Of a stretch of DNA of 56,366 nucleotides, positions 16,625-24,624 are shown piece after piece (position 1 is the stretch's first letter; every line of letters begins with the position of its first letter). The notes under the pieces were generated by a model. That model worked only from the letters and a program-made list of their open reading frames with translations. It did not search any database and was not told where the DNA came from. The position numbers and the translations under genes are program-made. Origin of the DNA: Krumholzibacterium sp965370495 (GTDB lineage: Bacteria > Krumholzibacteriota > Krumholzibacteriia > Krumholzibacteriales > Krumholzibacteriaceae); NCBI GenBank assembly GCA_965370495.1, contig CBDUUV010000001.1, forward strand, positions 1 to 56,366, in the 5' to 3' direction.

Positions 16625-18747
16625 GAGATATCCTTTCCGTCCTGCCCGGATTCCGCTGGAGGAATTGTAATCGAGACAGATGCTCCTTTACCAGCAACAT
16701 TATTTATCGAGATGGAACCACCATGAGCTTCGGCCATAGTTTTGCACAGGACAAGCCCGACACCCAATCCGCTTTTCCTGGTGCTGCTGAACGGTTTGAA
16801 CATGTTGTTTTCAATATATTCCGGATCGAATCCATGGCCGGTGTCTGCTACTTCGAGAGAAAAGCCTCCTTTTCCCCGTGGGGTGAGATTCACCGTTACA
16901 GTACCGTTTTCCGGTGTTGCTTCGAGCGCGTTGATCATAAGATTTTCGACTATTCTCCTGATCGCGGCCGGGTCAACATCCGCTGAGATCCTGTTCCCTG
17001 GATCAAATTCGATCCTTACCTTCCTTGAATCCGCCATGGGTGTGAGGGATTCCAGTTTTTCCGTAACAAGTGACACTATATCGGTGTAAGACCTGTTTAT
17101 CGATTCGGGAGATTTGTGCGCGTTCAGCGAATCTATCAGATTACGCATCTTCTCTACGGATCTCCTGATCGTCATGATCGTATCTTTCTGGAATTCCTTG
17201 TCAGCCATATTTTCCCCGGCATTTTCGGCGGTCAGTGACAGCATACCTACGGTATTCTTGAGGTCGTGAATGACGAAGGAAGCAAATTTGTTGAATGATT
17301 CCATCTGTCTTGATTCCAGGAAACGTTCCCCCATCAGAAGGTTTTCCAGCGTGATCGTTGCCTGGTCGGCGATGGTTGCCAGGAAACTGCGGTCTTCCTC
17401 ATTGTATGGAGACCCGGTGTCTTTTTCGCCAAGCGCTATGAATCCCCCGCATTCACCGCTATGGCCGAGACGGGCAATAGCATTGACCCAACCGAAGGTC
17501 CCGGCAGACATTTTCCCCGGAGTATCAATTCCCGATGAATGTTTTCCGTGATGATATTTCCTGTTGAAGACTGTGACTTCATCGGTGTCGCAGAAGTTGA
17601 GAAGTTTCCTCGCGGATTCCAGGTTCCAGTTCTCTTCCGTCAGGCCGTATGTTGCTGATTTGCCGTTCTTGATATCGACCCATATCAGCCCTTTTCGTAC
17701 CATTACGGTTTCACATAGCGATCCGATCGTATTTGAGAGGAAATCGTTTATCGTGACGCTCGACGCCATCAGTCTTGCGTAATGGCGCCATTCCTTCCGG
17801 TAATTATAACGTTCCAGATAAAAATTGTCGTTGAGAAACTGCCGTAGCCTTCTCCTGGCTCTTCCCGATATTCCGACTGCAAAAAAAAGAAATATAAAAA
17901 AGATTCCCAGGACATACAGATGAAACCTGTCATATGACATCCCCGCCATGGAAGAGACCCAGGATATCAGTGCTATCGACAGGAAATAGAGTCCGGCAAC
18001 GACGATAGTTATTATTGATGATGTGCCCCTTTGCGGCGGGGTCATTACTTTGAAAAGATTATATTTCGTATTCGCGAAAAGAAATGTACTCGAAACGATG
18101 ATCATTCCGCACATTTCGAGAGCCATGAACCTGCGATCGATCGATGAGATGGAAAGCAGCCGGCTCATTACTATGAAATTTATAAAGGACGCGGCGAGGA
18201 TACCCAGGAGGGGGTATTTCAAAGTGACTTTTCCCTGGATATTCGCGGTCCTGTAAGTGTTTTCCAGGTAAAAAACGAGAAAGACATTCGTAAGAAGAAA
18301 GAAAACACCCAGTCCTTTTCCATACCCTGTAAAATCAGAGTAATAGAACAGGCCGGTGTTGTCGAAAGTCATGTTTCTGATGATACGATGTAATGGTATC
18401 GTCAACCCGGCGGCGACGAGAAGGCCTGTAAGGATAATGATGCCGGGCAGGCGTTTGAGGATGGAAGCCCTGTCAAAGTCCCTGGCGAAGAAGAGAAAAA
18501 AAGACAGGCCGAAGGCGGGTGATGAGATCGCCAGCGCGAGTATTATCCTGAAAAACGTCTCGGCCTGGGACAGAGTGCGTGTAAGAAGAAGCAGCCCCTG
18601 CACGAACGCGATAGAGGCAAGAATAATGACCAGAGGTATGAAAAACAGTTTCTGGTAGTTGAATCTTCCACGAAGAAGGCTGGAAATCACAAGGGCCAGC
18701 AGGGATGCGGAAGCTGTAAATGAGAGAATGGAAGGCAGGTTGGTCAC
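16603..18747 (-). CDS. prsK: XrtA/PEP-CTERM system histidine kinase PrsK
   Basis: A 714-residue membrane sensor kinase. The first 300 residues contain about eight or nine hydrophobic segments, followed by a GAF domain (around 330-470), the phosphoacceptor box FVIHDLKNTVGMLSL near residue 500, and an HATPase_c domain ending with DTGHGFDPEYIE, GLGVGLVLCKTMAEAHGG. This arrangement is characteristic of PrsK, the partner of PrsR in PEP-CTERM gene control. GTG 18747 lies in a GTGA overlap with the TPR lipoprotein stop, with GGAG upstream. The signal sensed is unknown. Confidence 0.94.
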   Translation of the reverse strand: MTNLPSILSFTASASLLALVISSLLRGRFNYQKLFFIPLVIILASIAFVQGLLLLTRTLSQAETFFRIILALAISSPAFGLSFFLFFARDFDRASILKRLPGIIILTGLLVAAGLTIPLHRIIRNMTFDNTGLFYYSDFTGYGKGLGVFFLLTNVFLVFYLENTYRTANIQGKVTLKYPLLGILAASFINFIVMSRLLSISSIDRRFMALEMCGMIIVSSTFLFANTKYNLFKVMTPPQRGTSSIITIVVAGLYFLSIALISWVSSMAGMSYDRFHLYVLGIFFIFLFFAVGISGRARRRLRQFLNDNFYLERYNYRKEWRHYARLMASSVTINDFLSNTIGSLCETVMVRKGLIWVDIKNGKSATYGLTEENWNLESARKLLNFCDTDEVTVFNRKYHHGKHSSGIDTPGKMSAGTFGWVNAIARLGHSGECGGFIALGEKDTGSPYNEEDRSFLATIADQATITLENLLMGERFLESRQMESFNKFASFVIHDLKNTVGMLSLTAENAGENMADKEFQKDTIMTIRRSVEKMRNLIDSLNAHKSPESINRSYTDIVSLVTEKLESLTPMADSRKVRIEFDPGNRISADVDPAAIRRIVENLMINALEATPENGTVTVNLTPRGKGGFSLEVADTGHGFDPEYIENNMFKPFSSTRKSGLGVGLVLCKTMAEAHGGSISINNVAGKGASVSITIPPAESGQDGKDISWHQRQS

Positions 18748-20234
18748 TTCAGCTCCTTAATTCTTTTGATCTGTTTTTCGGCTTCATCGGCCAGTTCGGT
18801 TTCCGCGTATCTTTCGATACAGTTTTGGAGGATCTGAACAGCTTTTTCAGTGTCACCCAGTTCATTTTCGTGAATGGAAGCTGCCATAAGGAAACTCTGC
18901 CCGAACTTGTGATAATCCGGGTATTTTGCGGGAAGGGAGAGAAGATATGAGGCAGCCTCGGCCCATTTCCCCTGCAGGGTGAGAGCACGAACGTAGTACT
19001 CCTCGGCCATGATACGTATGCCGGGGTTATACCGGGCGGAAGCAAGTTTCTGATAATGTTCCATCGCTTTGCTGAATGCGCCATCCGCCGCGTTCTTTTC
19101 GCCCTGGTCCACGAAGTGCGACGCTATCCTGAGTGGTGATTCCATCCCCTGAATGGTGCCCGGGAACCTGGTATAAACAGATTTATAATACAGTGAGGCA
19201 TCGATCCATTTTCCTTCCGATTCCGCAATATTGGCGAGTTGCCATGTTGCTTCTGTGACCCCGTTATCGGTATCTTCGTGTTCGTCGATGATCCTGCTGT
19301 ATATTTCCCCTGCTTTCGATAGTCTCTCCGCCTGGAGGTGGATTCCCGCGACCATCAGGAGAGCTGATACAGCTTCCGGCGATCCCGGGTAGTTTTCATC
19401 GATTGACTCGAAGGTCTTTATCGCCCTGGCCGGCTGAGCGAACCCGTTCAACTCGATCTTTCCTTTCAGGAATAACAGGGGTGGCAAGTCGGCGGCGTTG
19501 TCATAGGTCTCTTCCATTTTCTGTATCAGGTCGAAAGCCTTCGTCCATTTCTGTCCCTGGAGGCAGGCGGTGATCAGGTTAAAACTCATTTCCCTGATCA
19601 GTGACGAATCACTCGCGGTGGTGATGATATGTTCATATAACTTTTCTGCTTCACCAAGCCATTTTGATGATTTCGCACCGGATAATGAGTTGGAATACAG
19701 AGTCGCAAGCCTGATCGGTACGAGAAGATACCTTCTGTTCATTATGGCTGTTTTTCCGGCTTCCTGAAAACTCAGAAACTCACCTGAAAATTGCTCGAAA
19801 AGTGAAATTGCGTCCACGTGGTTGCCGGCCTGTTCAGATAAATACGCGGATGACCAGAGGGCGTTGGCTCTCGCCTTTGGAATATTCGACGCGAGAGTGT
19901 AAGCTTTCCGGAAATCGTTTATGGCGTCTTTGAGTAATTCCGCGCGGAATTCAAGCTCTGCCAGTTCTATCTGTGCGGATACGATTACTGTTTCCATCCC
20001 ATCGATCTTGCCTGAATAAGATGAATAGTTGTTTACGACCGACCGGTAGCTTTCCAGGGTTCTGCCGAGAAACTCGCGATCCATGGAAGCGAGCGTTAGT
20101 TCGTCATTCAATCTTCTTGCTTCGAAAAGGGCTTTCTCGGCATTGTACAGTTTCTTTTTTTCTCCCCCTGTACAGGCGATGAAAAACAAAAGGGTAACCA
20201 GGAAAAACATCCCGGTTGTTTTTCTGACTCTCAT
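18744..20234 (-). CDS. TPR-repeat lipoprotein of the exosortase operon
   Basis: About 496 residues. A signal peptide ends in the lipobox FIAC, so it is lipid-anchored, then the chain is almost wholly helical with tetratricopeptide-like repeats (for example ATWQLANIAESEGKWIDASL and PEAVSALLMVAGIHLQAERL). Such proteins act as scaffolds; TPR lipoproteins are common in PEP-CTERM exopolysaccharide loci (PrsT-like), which is a likely comparison but not proven here. ATG 20234 is chosen because GGAGG lies five bases upstream; the frame opens to ATG 20282, which overlaps the preceding gene. It overlaps prsK by four bases. Confidence 0.85.
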   Translation of the reverse strand: MRVRKTTGMFFLVTLLFFIACTGGEKKKLYNAEKALFEARRLNDELTLASMDREFLGRTLESYRSVVNNYSSYSGKIDGMETVIVSAQIELAELEFRAELLKDAINDFRKAYTLASNIPKARANALWSSAYLSEQAGNHVDAISLFEQFSGEFLSFQEAGKTAIMNRRYLLVPIRLATLYSNSLSGAKSSKWLGEAEKLYEHIITTASDSSLIREMSFNLITACLQGQKWTKAFDLIQKMEETYDNAADLPPLLFLKGKIELNGFAQPARAIKTFESIDENYPGSPEAVSALLMVAGIHLQAERLSKAGEIYSRIIDEHEDTDNGVTEATWQLANIAESEGKWIDASLYYKSVYTRFPGTIQGMESPLRIASHFVDQGEKNAADGAFSKAMEHYQKLASARYNPGIRIMAEEYYVRALTLQGKWAEAASYLLSLPAKYPDYHKFGQSFLMAASIHENELGDTEKAVQILQNCIERYAETELADEAEKQIKRIKELK

Positions 20235-20278
20235 ATGTTCCTCCATCCAGGTTATTTCATCGTTATTGGCTGCAAGCA

Positions 20279-21175
20279 TCATCCCCGTTTTTTACCGATT
20301 TTCTGCAAATAGATTATCGTTGCTCCAGAGATCATAAGGTATGTCGCGGCCATTTCCATGGTGGAAGCGATGACATTGTTATATACGATAAAATCGGGAG
20401 AAAGCTGTGCAATGATCAATTCAGCTTTGAGGCTGATAAATGTTGTCGGCAAAGTCAGGATGAAAGGGATAAGTACAAGCAGAAACGTAGTGGAAGCGAA
20501 TTCCCACATGACGCGAAAACTTCCGGCGATCGCTTTCATACAGCCCGAACCACGAAGAATAATGATAGGTATCGAAAAAAGAAATAATGCCTGAAAAAGC
20601 AGGGCGGCAAGAATACCTGACGTATAGACAGCGATTCCCGGTATGCCTTGCAGATTTCCCGATATGTTCCTTGCAAGTTTGAGAGACAGGAATATGGCGG
20701 TAGAAACAGCCAGGGCGACAAGCAGTAATCTCAGGTAGTTCTTAAAGGATGTTCTGAACCCATCGAAGATGGACAGGGTGTTTCCACTCCAGGCCGCTGA
20801 TACAAGGAATACCGTTGCTCCCTGGAAGATGATATTTACAATAATGTCGAGAAGTATACCGAAACGCTCGAGAACAGGCTGCATAAAGATTATATGACCG
20901 GGGAAATGGCCGAAGTCGGCAGGCGAGATCCCCTTGATAAAAATCGCCCAGAATGAAGTCATCGGGCCATCGAGACTGGCCAGGTACAGAGCCAGCACGC
21001 CGAGCTGCAATGCAAGGAACAAAACCGAGGGAATGGCCACCTTGATGTTCTGAAGCATGTGGGTTGACATGTAGAATGCCTTGAAAGCTCTTTTCAACCC
21101 ATGCGCGAGATTGAACCTCTCTTTGGAATTCGGGGTTTCTGTTATGATCATATCAGGCATTTGGTCTCGTTTCAT
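20279..21175 (-). CDS. Polytopic membrane protein of unknown function in the exosortase operon
   Basis: I do not recognise the family with certainty. The 298 residues hold about six hydrophobic helices after a basic cytoplasmic N-terminus (ERFNLAHGLKRAFKAFYMS). The pattern, including NYLRLLLVALAVSTAIFLSL, FSIPIIILRGSGCMKAIAGS and IPFILTLPTTF, resembles large DUF-type integral membrane proteins related to GlpQ membrane domains. The ATG shares its A with the EpsI stop codon (TGATG), and its stop overlaps the frame leading to the TPR lipoprotein, so it is translated as part of the operon. Its constant packing with exosortase suggests a role in export or anchoring. Confidence 0.8.
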   Translation of the reverse strand: MKRDQMPDMIITETPNSKERFNLAHGLKRAFKAFYMSTHMLQNIKVAIPSVLFLALQLGVLALYLASLDGPMTSFWAIFIKGISPADFGHFPGHIIFMQPVLERFGILLDIIVNIIFQGATVFLVSAAWSGNTLSIFDGFRTSFKNYLRLLLVALAVSTAIFLSLKLARNISGNLQGIPGIAVYTSGILAALLFQALFLFSIPIIILRGSGCMKAIAGSFRVMWEFASTTFLLVLIPFILTLPTTFISLKAELIIAQLSPDFIVYNNVIASTMEMAATYLMISGATIIYLQKIGKKRG

Positions 21176-21831
21176 CAGGGAGCCGTGGCGCCTCCATCCA
21201 ATACAGACATGATGCCAGGGGTTATAGCCTCGATGAATTCTGTCATCATCATTCTGTCCTCATCGCTATTCCCGGCAATAACCATCGAAAAGCGTATGAA
21301 CGCGGCAGCTTGCGGTTTCGAAAGGAGGCCGCTGCGCATCTGCTGATATTTCAGGGCGAATTCGTTGGGGATCACCCTGCCCTTCATGCTGAACCAGTAA
21401 ACTACGAGTTTCCTCACCTGTCCATCTGAAATGACAAGTTGTTTTACCTTTCGGGTGTTTTTTCCAAACCGGATGTTGATGGTCCCCTCATCTATTATAT
21501 CCCAGCCGGAACCGGGGTAGCAATGTTTGGGAGAATGTATCTGTGAATTTTCCTGCTGCCTGGCAAAATATCCGAGGAATAATTCAATATTTCTTCCCGA
21601 TTCTCCAATGTACGATCTCGCTATCGTGACGTCTGCTCCGAGAAGGCGAAGGGATTCCGGCTCGATATATTCTTCTATAGCATTATATGCAAGTGCTTTT
21701 CCGGGAATCAGGTCCAGAACCGGGTTGTCCGGTTCCTCGATATGCCTGTAACGAAGCATATATGTGTAACCGGTCAACAGGCCAAGCATCACGATCAGCA
21801 CTATCAACCTGGATGTTTTTACCTTGTCCAT
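21175..21831 (-). CDS. epsI: EpsI, exosortase C-terminal domain/associated protein
   Basis: A 218-residue protein with one N-terminal membrane helix and a periplasmic domain, in the EpsI family that is found fused or next to exosortases. Recognisable features are YIEPESLRLLGAD, ELFLGYFARQQENSQIHSPKHCYPGSGW and VVYWFSMKGRV. The HSPxxCYPGSGW motif is a family hallmark. ATG 21831 has GGGGA seven bases upstream and lies inside the exosortase end, a 13-base overlap. A longer start at 21849 adds six residues. Its biochemical role is not settled; it is thought to assist exosortase or polysaccharide export. Confidence 0.93.
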   Translation of the reverse strand: MDKVKTSRLIVLIVMLGLLTGYTYMLRYRHIEEPDNPVLDLIPGKALAYNAIEEYIEPESLRLLGADVTIARSYIGESGRNIELFLGYFARQQENSQIHSPKHCYPGSGWDIIDEGTINIRFGKNTRKVKQLVISDGQVRKLVVYWFSMKGRVIPNEFALKYQQMRSGLLSKPQAAAFIRFSMVIAGNSDEDRMMMTEFIEAITPGIMSVLDGGATAP

Positions 21832-22673
21832 TTCAGTATCCCCGCGCAAAGCATCAGGAGAAGCAGGCCGGCCATGAATACTATGAGCCCGGAGATCTCA
21901 TGCAGTATCCCATCGGCGAATTGCGGCCCGATCGTATAGGCTCCCAGAGCCGTTACTGTCAAACGGATAGTATTGGCGACTATTGCGACAGGAATTGCGC
22001 AGGCCACAAGTATTATCTTTCTTATATTTGAAAATCCTGAAAAAGCGGCAAAGATCAGCGCGAGGGTGACCATCGTCATGAGGGAACGGAGCCCGCTGCA
22101 GGCAGCGATTACTTCCAGGGTGTATCCAGGCAGCAGCAGGATATTTCCTTTCCTTACAACGCTGACGTTGATGATATCAAGCATGCCGGCGCTGAATCGC
22201 GCGCTCATGATCTGCATGGGAAAAGTGATCTTGTAATATATGATATACGGCAAAGGTATCATCATCAGCAGAAAGAGCAGGGGAAAGGCGGCATTTTTTG
22301 CAAAGTTGGTTCCCATCAGGAAAAACGTGATGCCCAGAAGCAGCAGGGGGAGAGAAATCCTGGCTGCAAAGAGTTCGGAAGCGGCTGTTCCCGCTACAAG
22401 AAGCGCCACCGAGATGAATATGATGATAAGGCCGGGAATAGCCCCTCCACCGCCCGTGCTGGTTTTGAGCCGTGCGCGGCGTTTCCAGAGGAGGATGGCC
22501 GACACAAAAGGGATAAGGATGCCATGCTGGTAATTGGGATCATTCATCCATTGGTCAAAGAGACTGGTCAGTACAGGGAAATAGGCTGCTGCCAGCAGGA
22601 GGACGCCTGTACCGGCAAGCAGCAGCCTGGCAGCGGATTTTTCTCTTTGTGCCTGATCGGCGGTCTCTGACAA
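21819..22673 (-). CDS. Exosortase (PEP-CTERM transpeptidase)
   Basis: A 284-residue polytopic cysteine protease/transpeptidase, the expected core length with about eight membrane helices. The catalytic triad is visible: Cys192 in VIAACSGLRSL, Arg237 in ANTIRLTV and His258 in GILHEISG. It cleaves the PEP motif of C-terminal sorting signals at the inner membrane and passes the protein to a surface or polysaccharide-linked form. TTG 22673 is chosen because GGAGG lies seven bases upstream; the frame runs on to ATG 22799, which would pass through the leader. It is the first gene of the operon and is preceded by a -24/-12 promoter. Subclass (XrtA or another) cannot be fixed by eye. Confidence 0.93.
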   Translation of the reverse strand: MSETADQAQREKSAARLLLAGTGVLLLAAAYFPVLTSLFDQWMNDPNYQHGILIPFVSAILLWKRRARLKTSTGGGGAIPGLIIIFISVALLVAGTAASELFAARISLPLLLLGITFFLMGTNFAKNAAFPLLFLLMMIPLPYIIYYKITFPMQIMSARFSAGMLDIINVSVVRKGNILLLPGYTLEVIAACSGLRSLMTMVTLALIFAAFSGFSNIRKIILVACAIPVAIVANTIRLTVTALGAYTIGPQFADGILHEISGLIVFMAGLLLLMLCAGILKWTR

Positions 22674-22768
22674 GGAGTATCCTCCATACAAGCAAACAAG
22701 TAAGACGGAAGGAGTTCTACCGAGAATTTTATAGCCTTTTTCATTGGTAACGGCAAGCTTTATAAACA

Positions 22769-22783
22769 GCAAAAGGAATGCCA
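22769..22783 (-). promoter_or_regulatory. Sigma-54 (-24/-12) promoter of the exosortase operon
   Basis: The minus strand reads TGGCATTCCTTTTGC, a near-consensus -24/-12 element with exact GG-N10-GC spacing. Transcription would start near 22757, about 84 bases before the TTG of the exosortase gene. It begins directly at the end of the PEP-CTERM gene terminator. Confidence 0.75.
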
Positions 22784-22820
22784 CAAAAAAAGCGGACACC
22801 GGTTTCCGGCGCCCGCTTTA
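22784..22820 (-). terminator. Intrinsic terminator of the PEP-CTERM gene
   Basis: On the minus strand AAAGCGGGCGCCGG-AAA-CCGGTGTCCGCTTT forms a long stem with two or three non-canonical pairs, followed by a T run. It separates the substrate gene from the exosortase operon. Confidence 0.75.
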
Positions 22821-22844
22821 TCGAATGCATTTGTATCGAACGGC

Positions 22845-23573
22845 TCAGCTGTTCCTTTTCTTCCTGAGCAGGGGTGCTATGCCGAGCAGCCCAAGGCCGA
22901 GCAGGCTCAGTGTGCCGGGCTCCGGTGTAGCGAAATAACTTGAATCGTGGCAGTACGAGTTCGTGTAGGTCCTGCCCTTTGAATCAACTCCGATGGCATC
23001 GAAGTGTGTCCATTCAAAACCCCTTACAACGACGTTGAGAAGAATCTCGTCCCCCCAGCCCGGGCTGTGGATTATGCCGTGATCATATTGCCACGCGCCG
23101 ACCTGCTGGTTCCCGATCCTTCCGATCTCCTGGAAATTAAATTTTCCAAGATTGGCCGGGGGCATGGAACGCAGGTACCAGGCTGGAGTCGCCTCCATAG
23201 GCACAGCGTCTCCATACACGTAGAAAGAGTTGATTTCGACACCGTTTATCCAGATGGTTCCTGACTGATTGATTGGTACGCTGATCGCAACATAACAATC
23301 CATGTAATCGTATACCGGAGCATTCAACCCGCGGGTTTTGATCACTGCCCCACCGCCAAATTCTGACGAAACATCGACCGAACCCCAGTACCCGACAACC
23401 TTGAGGTCGAATTCCTGAGAGCTCGTAATCCAGGATTTGCTGTCGATACTGTTGTAGCGGTACGAATAGTCTGAATCTACTATATAGGTTTGCAGCCTGG
23501 GTACCGCCAGGGCCGAGCCGGCAAGCACGGCGACCATCAATACAGTCAATGTCAGAAGATAGGTCTTTTTCAT
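22845..23573 (-). CDS. PEP-CTERM sorting-domain protein
   Basis: A 242-residue exported protein. Residues 1-23 are a signal peptide ending at SALAVP. The middle is beta-rich with many aromatic residues (DSDYSYRYNS, GRTYTNSYCHDSS). The C-terminus has the full sorting signal: TPEPGTLSLLG, a hydrophobic helix and the basic tail RKKRNS, starting about 27 residues from the end. It is therefore the visible substrate of the exosortase. The body looks like one of the choice-of-anchor families. ATG 23573 follows AAAGGAG. It has its own -24/-12 promoter, an upstream palindrome and a terminator. Confidence 0.95.
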   Translation of the reverse strand: MKKTYLLTLTVLMVAVLAGSALAVPRLQTYIVDSDYSYRYNSIDSKSWITSSQEFDLKVVGYWGSVDVSSEFGGGAVIKTRGLNAPVYDYMDCYVAISVPINQSGTIWINGVEINSFYVYGDAVPMEATPAWYLRSMPPANLGKFNFQEIGRIGNQQVGAWQYDHGIIHSPGWGDEILLNVVVRGFEWTHFDAIGVDSKGRTYTNSYCHDSSYFATPEPGTLSLLGLGLLGIAPLLRKKRNS

Positions 23574-23642
23574 GTCTGCTCCTTTGAGATGTCGAAATTT
23601 CTTATAAATTACTTCAAAATGTAAATCTCACCGTATAATAAC

Positions 23643-23657
23643 GCAAGCTGTATGCCA
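23643..23657 (-). promoter_or_regulatory. Sigma-54 (-24/-12) promoter of the PEP-CTERM gene
   Basis: The minus strand reads TGGCATACAGCTTGC with exact GG-N10-GC spacing. Transcription would start near 23631, giving a 58-base leader. PrsR, encoded 7 kb downstream, is the natural activator. Confidence 0.78.
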
Positions 23658-23717
23658 TTTTCTCGCGTTTGTATCCTCCCGTAAAGTAACAAGTTAAGCA
23701 GGAGCCCGGTTGGGAAT

Positions 23718-23734
23718 TTTCCCCCATGGGGAAA
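23718..23734. promoter_or_regulatory. Palindrome, candidate PrsR upstream activating site
   Basis: TTTCCCC-CAT-GGGGAAA is a perfect 7-3-7 inverted repeat. Its centre lies about 95 bases upstream of the predicted sigma-54 transcript start, the usual distance for an enhancer-binding activator. Assignment to PrsR is inferred. Confidence 0.5.
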
Positions 23735-23812
23735 CGTGTAAAGAATTCCGACATTTTTCCGTTTCCTTCGCCCGGGTACATCGATCCGGGCCTGAGCTGC
23801 ACAAGGCCTGTC

Positions 23813-24415
23813 CTAACGTCTTTTTCTTGTACGGGAAGAACCGAGGTTTCCGATAGACGAAACCCTGCTTCTTCTCGAGCTGCTGCTGAATCTGGTGCCG
23901 ATCTTCGGGTGGCTTCTTTCGGATCCGCTGCGTACGCTGCCGTTTCGGTTGAATTTCACGAAGTTGGTTGGCAAGCGTCTGTTTCCGCCACGCCCGGCAC
24001 TCGCCGGATTGCGGAGTATACCAGTTCCACGGGAGGCGCCGTTGCGGCCCCTGCTTGTCAAAGGCATGAAAGCTCCAGAGATACCCTTATGGATATACCC
24101 GGAGGTATTGAGCCGGCTGTCCCACCTTTTTCCATAACGGTGCATCTGTCCATGTCCACTGCTGGAAGAACCGCTGGTGGAAGAACCATGGAAAGTCCAG
24201 GTGCTGCGGCTGGTGAGAGCCGTGCCGCGGGTACCTGTTAACCCTGAAGGTGTTTTGCCGACCATATCCTGCCATGTTCTGTCTATGGCTGTGCTTTGGC
24301 TCCAGGCCCGCTGTGAGAAATTGGTATTCCCTTTCGCGCAGGCATCGCCCGTTACTAAAAATGAAGGATTGATTACAATAACCAGCAACGCGATCGTTGC
24401 GATCAGGTAACGCAT
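23813..24415 (-). CDS. Secreted basic Ser/Gly/Arg-rich protein of unknown function
   Basis: No family is recognised. The 200-residue product has a clear signal peptide (RYLIATIALLVIVINPSF, cleavage near DACAKG). The mature chain is low in complexity, rich in Ser, Gly, Arg and Thr, with no cysteine, and ends in RTRKRR, so it is strongly cationic and probably disordered. ATG 24415 has AAGGAAG five bases upstream; the frame is open to 24481. A consensus sigma-70 promoter lies about 110 bases before it. It could bind an anionic polymer such as exopolysaccharide, which is only an inference from charge and from the neighbouring exosortase locus. Confidence 0.7.
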   Translation of the reverse strand: MRYLIATIALLVIVINPSFLVTGDACAKGNTNFSQRAWSQSTAIDRTWQDMVGKTPSGLTGTRGTALTSRSTWTFHGSSTSGSSSSGHGQMHRYGKRWDSRLNTSGYIHKGISGAFMPLTSRGRNGASRGTGILRNPASAGRGGNRRLPTNFVKFNRNGSVRSGSERSHPKIGTRFSSSSRRSRVSSIGNLGSSRTRKRR

Positions 24416-24532
24416 AATAACTTCCTTATATCTATCTGAATTCGGAAAAGCAAAAAAATGCGGATTTAGACCATATAACAATTGTTACGCAGAGAATAAG
24501 AAGAGGAGAGATTCTTCTTGTTTACTGACATG

Positions 24533-24561
24533 ATTCTATCATATCCCGCCTGGTCTGTCAA
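24533..24561 (-). promoter_or_regulatory. Sigma-70 promoter of the basic secreted protein gene
   Basis: TTGACA (24556-24561) and TAGAAT (24533-24538), in minus-strand sense, are separated by exactly 17 bases. The leader that follows contains an imperfect AAGAAGA/TCTTCTT inverted repeat. Confidence 0.75.
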
Positions 24562-24624
24562 GTTTGGGAAGCCGAATTGCCGGGATGGTATGTGAAAAGC
24601 GCGCAAAATAGCAGGTATGCAACA

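Noticed and set aside
23726..24241. Plus-strand frame of 171 codons
   Set aside because: The opposite frame has a signal peptide, ribosome site and consensus promoter; this one has none.
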